64,000 nucleotides of DNA from JAAFIP01 sp043766985. GTDB taxonomy: Bacteria; Pseudomonadota; Gammaproteobacteria; Burkholderiales; Burkholderiaceae_C. Both the position numbers and the translations under genes were made by a program. The stretch is taken from assembly GCA_043766985.1 (NCBI GenBank), contig JAYUHM010000101.1, positions 1 through 64,000 on the forward strand, given 5' to 3'. Shown here piece by piece: positions 17,264 to 26,619 of the stretch (its first letter is position 1; every line of letters starts with the position of its first letter). The notes under the pieces were generated by a model. The model was not told the DNA's origin. It saw only the letters and a program-made list of their open reading frames with translations, and made no database searches.

Positions 17264-18247
17264 CTACTTCAACCAACCCCGCTTGCGAAAGTACAGCATC
17301 GGCAATACTGCCGAGCACACCATCAGCAACAAGGCCGCTGGGTAGCCCCATTTGGCCTGCAACTCGGGCATGTGCTGGAAGTTCATGCCGTAGATGCTGG
17401 CGATCAAGGTGGGGGGTAGCAACGCCACGCTGGCCACCGAGAAGATTTTGATGATCTTGTTCTGGTTGATGTTGATGAAACCCACGGTGGCGTCCATCAA
17501 AAAGTTGATCTTGTCAAACAAGAATGTGGTATGGCTGTCCAGCGAGTCGATGTCGCGCAAAATCTGCCTGGCCTCTTCGTATTGCTCACTGCTGAGCATC
17601 TTGCTGCGCATCATAAAGCTCAGCGCGCGGCGGGTGTCCATCACGTTGCGGCGAATGCGGCCGTTCAAGTCTTCTTCTTTGGCAATGGTGGCCAGCACCT
17701 CGGCGGCAATCGCATCGGTCACGTCGCCTTTGAGCACTTTGCCGCTGATTTGCTCGAGCGCATCGTGAATGCCTTCCAATGCATCGGCGGAATACTCGGC
17801 GTCGGCGTCATACAGCTTGAGCAGCACCTCGCGGGCATCTTCAATAAAGCCTGGCATACGGCGCGCGCGCATGCGCAGCAGGCGAAAGATTGGTACGTCC
17901 TGGTCGTGGATAGAGAACAGCACGCCCTTGCTTTTGAGCTCCGGGTTGTTCAGGTTCAAAATAAACGCCACACGCTCGGTGCGCGAGTGCTCGTCGTCGA
18001 TCAAAAAGTCCGAGCGGATGTGCAGGTCACCGTTGTCGGCTTCATAAAAGCGGGCTGATTCTTCGATGTCTTCGTCCATCGCGTCATCGGGAATAGACAG
18101 GCCGTAGTGCTGCTTGATCCACGCTTTTTCTTCAGGCGTGGGGGATTCCAGATCCACCCAGATGGGCTGAAACTTGGTGAGCTCTTCGAGAGATTCGATC
18201 TCTTCTTGGAACAGGCGGCCATTGGCCAATGTGAAGATGTTGAGCAT
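17264..18247 (-). CDS. corA: CorA family magnesium/cobalt transporter
   Basis: 327 residues. The long acidic N-terminal cytoplasmic domain precedes two C-terminal membrane helices with the signature YGMNF between them, ending in the basic RKRGWLK. The family forms pentameric channels that import Mg2+ in response to low internal Mg2+. It ends 17 bp from the convergent dehydrogenase. The 229 bp upstream of its start contain no recognisable gene, and I saw no clear Mg2+ riboswitch there. Confidence 0.93.
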   Translation of the reverse strand: MLNIFTLANGRLFQEEIESLEELTKFQPIWVDLESPTPEEKAWIKQHYGLSIPDDAMDEDIEESARFYEADNGDLHIRSDFLIDDEHSRTERVAFILNLNNPELKSKGVLFSIHDQDVPIFRLLRMRARRMPGFIEDAREVLLKLYDADAEYSADALEGIHDALEQISGKVLKGDVTDAIAAEVLATIAKEEDLNGRIRRNVMDTRRALSFMMRSKMLSSEQYEEARQILRDIDSLDSHTTFLFDKINFLMDATVGFININQNKIIKIFSVASVALLPPTLIASIYGMNFQHMPELQAKWGYPAALLLMVCSAVLPMLYFRKRGWLK

Positions 18248-18476
18248 GGCTCACTCCAGACAAGGTGGTTTGTGTGGGGCGAGCAGAGGTCTGCTGAAGT
18301 TCGCTCGCACCGGGGCTAAAAGCTGTGAGTTGCTTCCATGCGGCCGATGCGTGTGCAGCGAGGGCGGGTTGCCGGGCGCTGCGAAAACTACGGGCACAGG
18401 AAGCTACCAACTGGGGGTGTTTTCCAAGATAGGCTCCGAAATGAAGATAGGCAGATTATCCCTGTTTATAGGTGCA

Positions 18477-19766
18477 TTACGCGCTAAAAAACTCCAATAA
18501 CTGCGTTTTTTGCGCGTACGCATCGCGTTGCCCCATGTCCATCAGTGCGCCCACAAAGCCCGGCTCAAACAGCAAATAGCTGGCCAGTGAGGCAGCCCCT
18601 GACCCGGCGCCAACGCCTTTGCTACCCGCGGGCCCCAGTACGCCCAAGCCCGCCAGCGCGCTGCGTGCGGTGTGCGGCAGCTCGCCCACATAGCGCTGCG
18701 CGATGTCGTCTAAGGACCCGCTGGGCTGCAGGCACATCACGTTGACGCTGCGGTAGGGCATGACCGCCGCCACCTCGCGCGGTAGTTGGCCCAGCGTGGC
18801 GTTCATGCGCTGGGCTTGCTCCACATCGCCTTGCAGCGTGTCGTGGAACACGCTGGCCATGGCGTGGCCCATGATGCCGCCCAAACCCGGCGCCTGTGCC
18901 ACGCCAGCTTTAGTGCCACCGGCAAAGCTGCTGCGCTGGGGCTGCCCCACGCCAATGGCCAGCACTTTGTGGGCGCCCAAGTGCATGGCCGGCGACAGCG
19001 GCGAGGTTTGGCGCATGGAGCCGTCGCCAAAAAACTCACGCCCGTTGTCTACCCACAGGGGCGTGGCCGGAAATATCAGAGGAATAGCGCTAGAGGCCAT
19101 CAAATGCTCAATGGTGATCGGGCCCAGCTCGGCACGGCGGCCAGGGCGCACCCAGGGCTGCTCACGCCCATCATGGGCCGTGTGACAAAACGTCCAGTGC
19201 ACGCCGCTGGTGTAGCTGGACGCAGTCACCGCTAGCGCGTACAACACCTTGTGGTGCAGGGCGTCGTCAATACCATTGAGCGGTATGGCTTTGTGCAGCG
19301 TATCGACGAGGGGCAAAGTGTTCAGCAGCGCACCGTGCCCACGAATTTGCTTGGACAGACTCCACGCAGCGGCTACTTTGGACAGGCGCACCCACGGCGA
19401 CACGTCCAACTGGTACACATGGTGCGAGCGGATACCACGCCAAAACTGCGCCAAGGCATCCATCGCGGCCAACCCCTGGGTGGCCCGCGCCGCCAAAAAA
19501 GTAGCATTGAGCGCACCAGCGGAGGTGCCGACCAAAACTTGAAATGGAAAGCGCAGTGGCGTGGCCTCGGCCTGGCTGGCGGGGGCCGCATGGTGCGCTG
19601 CCTGGTCAGACCCACTGCCAGGGTTTTGCACCCGCAGCATATCGGCCAGCGCCTGTAGCACGCCGGCCTGGTATGCGGTGCGCGCGCCGCCGCCCATCAG
19701 TACCAAGGCCATGCGTGGCTGGCTGGGGCGGGTTAATCCCGCGTTAATCAACGTTGACAGGGTCAT
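18477..19766 (-). CDS. patatin-like phospholipase family protein
   Basis: 429 residues. Oxyanion motif MGGGARTAYQAGVL near residue 25, nucleophile Ser in VGTSAGALNA, and the catalytic Asp in GDGSMRQTSP: the Ser-Asp dyad of patatins. No signal peptide, so probably cytoplasmic or membrane-associated. The C-terminal part includes VNVMCLQPSGSLDD. It hydrolyses acyl esters of lipids in family members; the substrate is unknown. It is divergent from an MFS gene with only 34 bp between starts. Confidence 0.88.
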   Translation of the reverse strand: MTLSTLINAGLTRPSQPRMALVLMGGGARTAYQAGVLQALADMLRVQNPGSGSDQAAHHAAPASQAEATPLRFPFQVLVGTSAGALNATFLAARATQGLAAMDALAQFWRGIRSHHVYQLDVSPWVRLSKVAAAWSLSKQIRGHGALLNTLPLVDTLHKAIPLNGIDDALHHKVLYALAVTASSYTSGVHWTFCHTAHDGREQPWVRPGRRAELGPITIEHLMASSAIPLIFPATPLWVDNGREFFGDGSMRQTSPLSPAMHLGAHKVLAIGVGQPQRSSFAGGTKAGVAQAPGLGGIMGHAMASVFHDTLQGDVEQAQRMNATLGQLPREVAAVMPYRSVNVMCLQPSGSLDDIAQRYVGELPHTARSALAGLGVLGPAGSKGVGAGSGAASLASYLLFEPGFVGALMDMGQRDAYAQKTQLLEFFSA

Positions 19767-19800
19767 TCGGTTAAAGTGCTCAGTTAACTTTTCTATTTAC

Positions 19801-21072
19801 ATGACAACTGCGCTCACTCCCAAGCGCGAGCTGTGGCTTTTGGTCACGCTTGCTGGCATTCAATTTACCCACATTGTGGACTTCATGGTAATGATGCCAT
19901 TGGGCCCGCAGTTCACCAAGCTTTTTAACATCAGCGACGCCCAATTTGGGCTCTTGGTGTCGGCTTATACGTTTGCCGCTGGGGCCTCAGGGCTGCTGGC
20001 CTCGCTCTATGTTGACCGCTTTAGCCGCAAAAAATTGCTGCTCACTTTGTACGTGCTGTTTGCGCTGGCCACCATGGCCTGCGGCCTGGCCCCCACCTAT
20101 GACAGCCTGATGGCGGCGCGCATCGCCGCTGGGGCGTTTGGCGGCGTGTTGTCTGCGCTGTCGCAAACCATTGTGGCCGACGTTGTTCCGTTTGAGCGGC
20201 GCGGCCGGGCGATGGCGATTGTGATGTCTTCTTTTTCAGCCGCCACTGTGGCGGGCGTTCCGTTAAGTCTATTTTTGGCCGCGCATCTGAGCTGGCATGC
20301 ACCGTTTTTTGCCATTGCCATTGTCTGCGGCTTGTTGGCGGCCATGGCCTGGCGTACGCTGCCCTCTTTGAACGCGCATTTGCAGCTGGCACCCACCTCG
20401 CCCATCGACAATATCAAGCGGGTGCTGTCCGACCCTAACCATCAAAAAGCATTTGCATTTTCGGGTTTGCTGATGTTTGCTGGCTTTACCGTCATCCCCT
20501 ACATCACCATCTACACCACCACCAACGGTGGGCTCACTGCGCAGCAAATTCCCTACATCTACCTGTGCGGTGGTGCGGCTACCTTGCTGACAGCGCGCTG
20601 GGTGGGCCGCCTCACCGACCGGCTGGGCAAGCCGCAGATGTTTCGCCGCGTGGCAGTGCTCACGATGCTGCCGATATTCTTGATGACGCAAAGCGCACCT
20701 TGGGGTTTGTGGGGCATGCTGGCCGTGTCGACGACGTTTTTTATCTGCATGAGCAGCCGCATGATCCCCGGTATGGCCATCATTGCCTCGGCGGGTAATC
20801 CGCAGTTGCGCGGCACGTTTATGGCACTCAATTCTGCGGTGCAATCGGCGGCCATGGGGCTGGCCGCTTTCATTGGCGGGCTGATCATCAGCCGCGACGC
20901 ACATGGCCTGGTGCAACACTACTGGGGCAACGCCGTCCTGGGCATTGTTGCCACCTTGATCAGCCTGTGGTTGGTGGGCAAACTGTTCCTCTACGGCGCG
21001 CCGGGGCAAGCCCCCGCCAAAGCTGCCCAGGGAGATCTCGATCAATCCCATGCGTTAGCATCTGATAAATAA
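19801..21072 (+). CDS. MFS transporter
   Basis: About 423 residues from the ATG at 19801. Twelve hydrophobic segments are visible. FTHIVDFMVMMPLGPQF in helix 1 and VDRFSRKKLL between helices 2 and 3 fit the drug/arabinose-efflux type (DHA1-like). The substrate is unknown. It has its own promoter or shares a bidirectional one with the patatin gene. Confidence 0.88.
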   Translation: MTTALTPKRELWLLVTLAGIQFTHIVDFMVMMPLGPQFTKLFNISDAQFGLLVSAYTFAAGASGLLASLYVDRFSRKKLLLTLYVLFALATMACGLAPTYDSLMAARIAAGAFGGVLSALSQTIVADVVPFERRGRAMAIVMSSFSAATVAGVPLSLFLAAHLSWHAPFFAIAIVCGLLAAMAWRTLPSLNAHLQLAPTSPIDNIKRVLSDPNHQKAFAFSGLLMFAGFTVIPYITIYTTTNGGLTAQQIPYIYLCGGAATLLTARWVGRLTDRLGKPQMFRRVAVLTMLPIFLMTQSAPWGLWGMLAVSTTFFICMSSRMIPGMAIIASAGNPQLRGTFMALNSAVQSAAMGLAAFIGGLIISRDAHGLVQHYWGNAVLGIVATLISLWLVGKLFLYGAPGQAPAKAAQGDLDQSHALASDK

Positions 21073-21280
21073 TTACAAACTATTAAAGCGATATGAATCA
21101 ATCACTTGCAGCCAAATCATGCAGTAATGCATGCATTTTTGTGGGGCGCATGATTGCGCACCTGAACGATTCAGGGCATAGTGGGCTTAAGTGCAAAAAC
21201 AGTGGTTTTTTCGGTGTTCTGGATTGCGAGTCAACGTAGCCCAGAATTTTTGTGCAACGAGAGCATTTAGGAGGCTCCCT

Positions 21281-21613
21281 ATGAACTTGACGATCAGTGG
21301 TCACCATCTTGAAGTTACCCCAGCCCTGCGTTCTTACGTGACCAACAAGCTAGATCGAATATCCCGACACTTTGATCAAGTGGTTGACGTGAAAGTACTA
21401 CTTACCGTGGAGAAACAGAAGGAAAAAGAGGGACGCCAGCGAGCGGAATGCAACATTCACGTCAAAGGCAACGACATGTTTGCCGAAAGCAGCCACGCTG
21501 ACCTGTACGCCGCTGTAGACGAACTGGTAGACAAACTGGACCGCCAAGTCAATCGCCATAAAACCAAACTGCAAAATCACCACTTTGAATCCACCAAACG
21601 CACGCTGCAATAG
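21281..21613 (+). CDS. hpf: ribosome hibernation promoting factor, short form
   Basis: 110 residues, start at 21281 with AGGAGGC upstream. It begins MNLTISGHHLEVT and contains YVTNKLDRISRHFD and the HADLYAAVDELVDKLDRQV block of the YfiA/HPF family. It lacks the C-terminal dimerisation domain of long HPF, so it would act with a 100S-promoting partner. It binds the 30S decoding region when growth stops. It is not next to rpoN, its usual neighbour. A strong terminator follows. Confidence 0.93.
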   Translation: MNLTISGHHLEVTPALRSYVTNKLDRISRHFDQVVDVKVLLTVEKQKEKEGRQRAECNIHVKGNDMFAESSHADLYAAVDELVDKLDRQVNRHKTKLQNHHFESTKRTLQ

Positions 21614-21636
21614 CGCCTGACAGTTGGAATTTTGCT

Positions 21637-21662
21637 AAAGGCCGCATTCGCGGCCTTTTTTA
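21637..21662 (+). terminator. rho-independent terminator of hpf
   Basis: 9-bp stem AAAGGCCGC/GCGGCCTTT with a 4-base loop and a run of T. Confidence 0.92.
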
Positions 21663-21663
21663 T

Positions 21664-21720
21664 TGCTATAAATTAGCTAGCTGCTTGTGCTATATTCTAT
21701 TGGGCTAGAGCGCTAAAAGG
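21664..21720 (+). repeat. dispersed repeat, intergenic reference copy
   Basis: The clearest full copy: TGCTATAAATTAGCTAGC, then TGCTTGTGCTATATTC, ATTGGGCTAGAGCGCTAAAA. It fills the gap between the hpf terminator and the enoyl-CoA hydratase start. Confidence 0.85.
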
Positions 21721-21728
21721 CATTATAA

Positions 21729-22544
21729 ATGAAGACCATTGACTACCAACAGTACCAAACCCTGTCCATCACCCGCCGTGGGGTGGACAACGCGGTGCTG
21801 GACATCCAAATGAAAGCCCACGGCCCTGGTGGCAATGGCAAACTGCCCACCGCTGGCCATGCAGGCCACCGCGAGTTGGCCGAGATTTGGCGTGACGTGG
21901 CGGCCGACGAGTCGGTCAAAGTCGCCGTGCTGCGCGGCGAGGGCTTGGGCTTTTCAGGCGGCGGCGATTTAAACCTGGTGCAAGACATGGCCAACGACTT
22001 TGCCACCCGCACGCGCGTGTGGAAGGAAGCCCGCGACCTGGTCTACAACGTGATCAACTGCGACAAACCCATTGTCTCGGCCATCCACGGCCCGGCCGTG
22101 GGTGCGGGCCTGGTAGCGGGCTTGTTGGCAGATATCTCCATTGCCAGCAAAACCGCCAAAATCGTCGATGGCCACACCCGCCTGGGTGTTGCCGCTGGCG
22201 ACCACGCCGCTATTGTTTGGCCCCTGTTGTGCGGCATGGCCAAGGCCAAGTACTACCTGATGCTGTGCGAGGCCGTCACCGGTGAAGAGGCCGAGCGCAT
22301 TGGCCTGGTGTCGCTGTGCGTTGACGAAGCCAACTTGCTGCCCAAAGCCTACGAGGTAGCCGACAAACTGGCCGCCGGATCGCAAACCGCTATCCGCTGG
22401 ACCAAGTATTCATTGAACAACTGGCTGCGCCAAGCCGGGCCGACGTTTGATACCTCGTTGGCACTGGAGTTTATGGGCTTTGGCGGGCCCGACGTGCACG
22501 AAGGTGTGGCCAGTTTGCGTGAACGGCGCGCGCCAAAATATTAG
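21729..22544 (+). CDS. enoyl-CoA hydratase/isomerase family protein
   Basis: 271 residues of the crotonase fold. The oxyanion-hole segments GFSGGGDLNLV and AIHGPAVGAGL are present, and the acid/base region reads GVAAGDHAAIVWPLLCGMAK. CoA-ester hydration or isomerisation is expected; the usual Glu pair is not obvious, so the reaction is uncertain. The dispersed repeat ends 8 bp before the start codon, so it sits where the ribosome binding site should be (AAAAGGC). Confidence 0.85.
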   Translation: MKTIDYQQYQTLSITRRGVDNAVLDIQMKAHGPGGNGKLPTAGHAGHRELAEIWRDVAADESVKVAVLRGEGLGFSGGGDLNLVQDMANDFATRTRVWKEARDLVYNVINCDKPIVSAIHGPAVGAGLVAGLLADISIASKTAKIVDGHTRLGVAAGDHAAIVWPLLCGMAKAKYYLMLCEAVTGEEAERIGLVSLCVDEANLLPKAYEVADKLAAGSQTAIRWTKYSLNNWLRQAGPTFDTSLALEFMGFGGPDVHEGVASLRERRAPKY

Positions 22545-22701
22545 GCCTTGCTATGCAATTAAGAGTAACGTAGTGATTGTTTGAGGCAACAATGTGTAGT
22601 GTTGCTCTCGGGGTGTTAGATACGCTTGCGTGGCCACAGGGGAAGCACTTATGGTAGGGGTCTGTCTAACTCTAACGCCGCTTCGCAGTGGCCTCTACAC
22701 C

Positions 22702-23007
22702 ATGAAATCGTACCTTTACTCCACGCGCGGCGTGGCAACACACCCAGCGCAAACGGCTCGGCATGTCGATGTGTCATTTTGGTTTATCAAGGCAGTTAGC
22801 CTATTGCTGCTGGCTGTGGCCATGTTGGCATTGATGGCCCTGACAGGGTGCAAAGATGCGGGCAAAGCTGGCACCAGTGGCAGCGGCGCGGGCTCTGGTA
22901 GCCCACCGCCACTGTCTGCACCGCCGTCTGCCCCGGCAGAGCCGCCTGCTGCTGGCGGTATGTCGGCACCGCCGCCCGGTAGTGCCGCCAGCGCCGCCAA
23001 GCCATAA
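22702..23007 (+). CDS. small membrane or lipoprotein-like protein, unknown
   Basis: About 101 residues from the ATG at 22702. One hydrophobic segment (FIKAVSLLLLAVAMLALMAL) ends in TGC, a lipobox-like site, followed by a Gly/Ser then Pro/Ala-rich tail. The long N-terminal part before the hydrophobic segment is unusual for a lipoprotein. No known domain. A good terminator follows, which supports a real transcript. Confidence 0.5.
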   Translation: MKSYLYSTRGVATHPAQTARHVDVSFWFIKAVSLLLLAVAMLALMALTGCKDAGKAGTSGSGAGSGSPPPLSAPPSAPAEPPAAGGMSAPPPGSAASAAKP

Positions 23008-23032
23008 ACTTTAGTTTGAAGTTTTCATTGCC

Positions 23033-23067
23033 AGCCGTGGTGAGCAATCGCTTGCCACGGCTTTTTG
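23033..23067 (+). terminator. rho-independent terminator
   Basis: Stem AGCCGTGG/CCACGGCT with an inner AGC/GCT pair, followed by TTTTT. It separates the small lipoprotein-like gene from phaM. Confidence 0.85.
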
Positions 23068-23134
23068 CTATGGTTTTTAGTGGCAATGTGCGGTAAGCTG
23101 TGCTCACAGCAACAAGATGCATACGGAGCACCCC

Positions 23135-23845
23135 ATGAGCGACGCAAACCCCTTTGGCAAATTTGTCCCCGGTTTTGATTTTTTGCAAAACCTGGCCAAA
23201 GGCGCTGCCAACAATATTCCCCAGTTGCCCAACCCGGCCAATTGGGTGGCCCCCACGCTCAATGTGGAAGAGCTGGACAAACGCATCACCGAGCTCAAAG
23301 CCGTGCAGTTCTGGCTCGACCAAAACGCCAAAGCGCTCAGCGCCACCGTCACCGCACTGGAGGTGCAAAAAATGACCTTGGCGACGCTCAAGGGCATGAA
23401 CTTCAACATGGGGGACGTCGCCAACGCCTTCAAACTTAAAGCCGCTGACACCATGGCCAGCGCGGTTACCAGCGCCAAAGACCGCGTGACGGAAACGGTA
23501 ACCGGCAAAAAACCTGCAGCGCGCAGCAAATCAAAAACTGCGTCGGCTGCAGCCCCCGGCATCATTGACCCGATGCAGCTTTGGGGGTCGCTGACGCAGC
23601 AGTTTAGCCAGATTGCCAGCAATGCCATGAAGGATGTAGCCAAGCAAACGGCTATGGACACCACTAAAAATGTGGCCAAAGCGATGACCCAAACGGCGAT
23701 GAACACCGCCAAGTCCACGGCTGGCCACATGGCCAAGACGGCCAGCAGCGCGGCCAGCCAAACCATGCAGCGCATGACCAACCCATCTGCTACTAAAAAA
23801 GTAGCTACTCGTGCCAGCAAACAAAGCACTAAAGGCCGAAAATAG
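23135..23845 (+). CDS. phaM: PhaM-type polyhydroxybutyrate granule protein
   Basis: About 236 residues; start at MSDANPFGKF with CGGAG upstream. The N-terminal half (FVPGFDFLQNL, WVAPTLNVEELDKRI, ELKAVQFWLDQNA, LEVQKMTLATLKGMN) matches the PhaM family, which activates PHB synthase and links granules to DNA. The C-terminal half is rich in Ala, Lys, Thr and Met and ends with a basic tail (KKVATRASKQSTKGRK) fit for DNA binding. Part of that tail overlaps a degenerate copy of the dispersed repeat (23788-23836). The stop overlaps the GTG start of the FIST gene. Confidence 0.85.
   Translation: MSDANPFGKFVPGFDFLQNLAKGAANNIPQLPNPANWVAPTLNVEELDKRITELKAVQFWLDQNAKALSATVTALEVQKMTLATLKGMNFNMGDVANAFKLKAADTMASAVTSAKDRVTETVTGKKPAARSKSKTASAAAPGIIDPMQLWGSLTQQFSQIASNAMKDVAKQTAMDTTKNVAKAMTQTAMNTAKSTAGHMAKTASSAASQTMQRMTNPSATKKVATRASKQSTKGRK
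23788..23836 (+). repeat. dispersed repeat, degenerate copy (phaM 3' end)
   Basis: TGCTACTAAAAAAGTAGC, then TACTCGTGCCA and ACTAAAGGC keep the order of the repeat, but ATTGGGCT is lost. Uncertain. Confidence 0.35.
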
Positions 23846-25131
23846 TGAAAAAATTGTTCCCTTTTGGTCACGCCACGCACCCCCAGTGGCGCATGGCCGC
23901 AGGCTTGGTGCTGGCGCAACTGCGGGCCCAGATGGCCCTGCACGACTACGCCTCGCAGCCCACGCTGGCCATCGTCTACATCACCGACCATTACGCCGGG
24001 CAGGCCGAGGCCATTTTGGAGCATTTAAGTGCCGAACTGCCGACCGTGCCCGACTGGACCGGCACTGTAGGCGTAGGCATTGCATCCAACAACGTAGAGT
24101 ATTTTGACGAACCCGCGCTGGCGGTGATGCTGTGCGAACTGCCGGGCGACCAGTACCGTGTGTTCAGTGGCGTGGCGCCCTTGGGCTCGCACCGGGGCTT
24201 TTTTGACGCCCACACGGCTCTGGTGCATGCCGACGGCAACACCGCCGATTTGGCCGAGCTGCTGCAAGAGCTGGCCGCGCGCACCGAGACGGGCTACCTG
24301 TTTGGCGGCCTGTCTGCCAGCCGCCACGAAACGGTGCAGTTTGCCATCAGCGGCAATGGCAACGTCAGCGGCCAGGGCAAAGCAACTGGGGTGTTTCGCG
24401 GCGGGCTCAGTGGCGTGGCTTTTGGCGAAGGCGTGGCCCTGCTGTCACGCGTCACGCAGGGCTGCGAGCCCCTGACGACCGCCATGGGTAAAAAATCCCC
24501 CGCCCGCACCGTGACCGCCTGTGAAGGCAATGTGGTGACCGAGCTGAACGGCGAGCCAGCGCTGGACGTGCTGCTGCAAGACTTGGGCGTTAGCCTGGAG
24601 CAGCCGCGTGAGGCCCTGGAAAAACTGCGCAACACCTTGGTGGGCCTGACCGATGCGGGTGCAGACGCCGTCACCCCCGTTGGCAATTTTGGCTCGGACA
24701 CCCGCGTGCGCCACATCATTGGCCTGGACCCAGCGCGCAAAGGCTTGGCCGTGGCCGACCTGGTGCAGCGCGGCAGCACGCTGGTGTTTTGCTCTCGCAA
24801 CGTAGAGGCGGCACGCCGCGACTTGGTACGTATTTGCGCAGAGATACGTGAAGAGCTGGAGCCGGTGGAGCTGTCGCTTGAGACCGCCGTTGGCTTGCAG
24901 GCAGACCTCGCCGATGCCGCGCCCACCACAGCCCGTAATATTGCCGGCGCTGTGTACATCAGCTGTGCTGGCCGCGGCGGCCCGCACTTTGGCGCGCCCT
25001 GCGCCGAGCTGCAACTCATTCGCCATGCTTTGGGCGATGTGCCTTTGGTAGGTTTTTTTGCGGGGGGCGAAATTGCACACCAGCATTTGTATGGTTACAC
25101 CGGGGTGCTGACGGTATTTGTTTGCCAATAA
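23845..25131 (+). CDS. FIST domain signal transduction protein
   Basis: 428 residues, GTG start at 23845 overlapping the phaM stop (TAGTG), so translation is probably coupled. FIST_N (TLAIVYITDHYAGQ, WTGTVGVGIASNN, GYLFGGLSAS, VFRGGLSGVAFG) and FIST_C (VTPVGNFGSDTRVRHIIG, AVYISCAGRGG, PLVGFFAGGEIA) are both visible. FIST domains are thought to bind small ligands such as amino acids. No output domain is attached, so it would act through a partner. The link to PHB granules is inference from operon position. Confidence 0.88.
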   Translation: MKKLFPFGHATHPQWRMAAGLVLAQLRAQMALHDYASQPTLAIVYITDHYAGQAEAILEHLSAELPTVPDWTGTVGVGIASNNVEYFDEPALAVMLCELPGDQYRVFSGVAPLGSHRGFFDAHTALVHADGNTADLAELLQELAARTETGYLFGGLSASRHETVQFAISGNGNVSGQGKATGVFRGGLSGVAFGEGVALLSRVTQGCEPLTTAMGKKSPARTVTACEGNVVTELNGEPALDVLLQDLGVSLEQPREALEKLRNTLVGLTDAGADAVTPVGNFGSDTRVRHIIGLDPARKGLAVADLVQRGSTLVFCSRNVEAARRDLVRICAEIREELEPVELSLETAVGLQADLADAAPTTARNIAGAVYISCAGRGGPHFGAPCAELQLIRHALGDVPLVGFFAGGEIAHQHLYGYTGVLTVFVCQ

Positions 25132-25271
25132 GCTGGGGGGTGGCGGGGCGTGTGGGCTTTGGCATATGTAGCTTGGCATAAGTGGAACTTTTGATTACAA
25201 AATTTACGGTTTAGCACGTGAATCTGGCACGCGACTTGTAGTGTTGTAAGGGTCAACACCCACAAGCCTGT

Positions 25272-26384
25272 ATGCACACCCCCACTACTTCATCCGCCGT
25301 TTTGCCTTGGTTACGTTTTGCAGCAGCCTGTGTGGGCGCTATACTTTTAGCAACCCAACTTACCGGCTGTATTACCACCGCCGTCATCCTGTACAGCAAA
25401 TATGGCGACAAGATACCACCTCTGTGCAGCAGCCTTCCCAGTGTGGAACGTGCGCTGACGGAGCGCTGCGGCGGTTACAAAGTAGGCGCGCTGGATGCCA
25501 AAGATGTCAATGTCCGTGTTTTGTCAGCCTGCCCTCTGACAAAATTTGCGGGCGACTCTGCGCTGTGGCATGGTTTACCCGAGTTGTTGGCCAAAGGGGC
25601 CACGCCCGAGCGTTGCACCAAATCGCCGCTGCTGGCCATGGCCGAAAAATCGCCCTGCCCCGTGTTCACCCACATGACTGCCGACACGCGTGAAGCAGTG
25701 CGTTGGCTGGCGGTCGCCGACGCAGAGTCCTTGTCGGGCCCGGTAGTGCATATGTTGACCTGCCCCGAGGCGGTCAGTGCGGGTTTGTCTAGCGTGGTAT
25801 CCCAATGGGTGAAGCAGGGCCAGTTGGACCCGAACAATGCGCGCTTCAGTGTGCTGTCGTCCATTCACCCCAGCAGCCTGTCGCAACCCTGGGTGAATGA
25901 CCTATTGGCTGCTGGCCACCAACCCCTGCGCGCCATAGAGATGGACGCGTCGGGCTATGAGCAGGCCTTGGCCCATGGCGATGTCGCCACGCTGGACTGG
26001 TGGACACAAAGGGCCCCCTCGCTCATTCACCGCGTGCCATCCAAGGGCATGGGCTTTGTGCCCTGGCTGCCCTTGGCGCGCACCATGAGCCCCGGCTTTG
26101 CCACCGACGACGCCACCCGCCTGCGTACCGCGCAATACCTGATGGCGCGTGGCGCCAGCATGAACGCGAGCCTGCCCCATGAACGTGGCCAAAGCGTAGG
26201 CGACTATGCCCGCAGCGCACAACCGCAAATGTGGCCCGCCCTGCAAGCCCTATGGCAGCGCAGCCAACTGGAGCGGCAAGCGCTGGCACTGAACACCACA
26301 CCTGCGAACAACGCAGTCCCAGTCGATGTTGACCGTGCATCTGTATCGGCGCGGCTGACCGTATCGCAAATTGCTGCAGAGTAA
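25272..26384 (+). CDS. putative lipoprotein of unknown function
   Basis: 370 residues. N-terminal hydrophobic segment ending LATQLTGC, a lipobox with Cys33. Ten or so further Cys residues lie in the first half (LCSSLPSV, ERCGGYK, ACPLTKF, PERCTKS, SPCPVF, LTCPEAV), which suggests disulfides in the periplasm. The later part (LVAAGHQPLRAIEMD-like, QYLMARGASMNASLP) resembles ankyrin-type helix pairs but is not a clear repeat. A terminator follows the stop, after a small direct duplication of GCAGAGTAAAT that spans the stop codon. Confidence 0.6.
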   Translation: MHTPTTSSAVLPWLRFAAACVGAILLATQLTGCITTAVILYSKYGDKIPPLCSSLPSVERALTERCGGYKVGALDAKDVNVRVLSACPLTKFAGDSALWHGLPELLAKGATPERCTKSPLLAMAEKSPCPVFTHMTADTREAVRWLAVADAESLSGPVVHMLTCPEAVSAGLSSVVSQWVKQGQLDPNNARFSVLSSIHPSSLSQPWVNDLLAAGHQPLRAIEMDASGYEQALAHGDVATLDWWTQRAPSLIHRVPSKGMGFVPWLPLARTMSPGFATDDATRLRTAQYLMARGASMNASLPHERGQSVGDYARSAQPQMWPALQALWQRSQLERQALALNTTPANNAVPVDVDRASVSARLTVSQIAAE

Positions 26385-26434
26385 ATTACCGCAGAGTAAA
26401 TACCCCCGTTTTCAAAACCGATTTCCAAGGTTTG

Positions 26435-26471
26435 TACCGCTGCTGGCCAAGGCCGGTAGCGGTATTTTTTT
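26435..26471 (+). terminator. rho-independent terminator
   Basis: 14-bp stem (TACCGCTGCTGGCC/GGCCGGTAGCGGTA, two mismatched or G-T positions) with a 2-base loop and a run of seven T. Confidence 0.85.
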
Positions 26472-26619
26472 GTCCGCTAAATGGGTTTTTTACACACGCG
26501 TGCGGTAGCGCACCGTGCTACCCGCAGTGGTACGCCGCGAAGCTTTACCGACAAATATGGTCATGCGCTCAGGCGCTTTCATACTCCGACACATGTTCAA
26601 CTACCGGCTTGTGAAAATC

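Noticed and set aside
18248..18476. Mg2+-sensing riboswitch upstream of corA
   Set aside because: No stable, recognisable M-box-like fold could be traced by eye.
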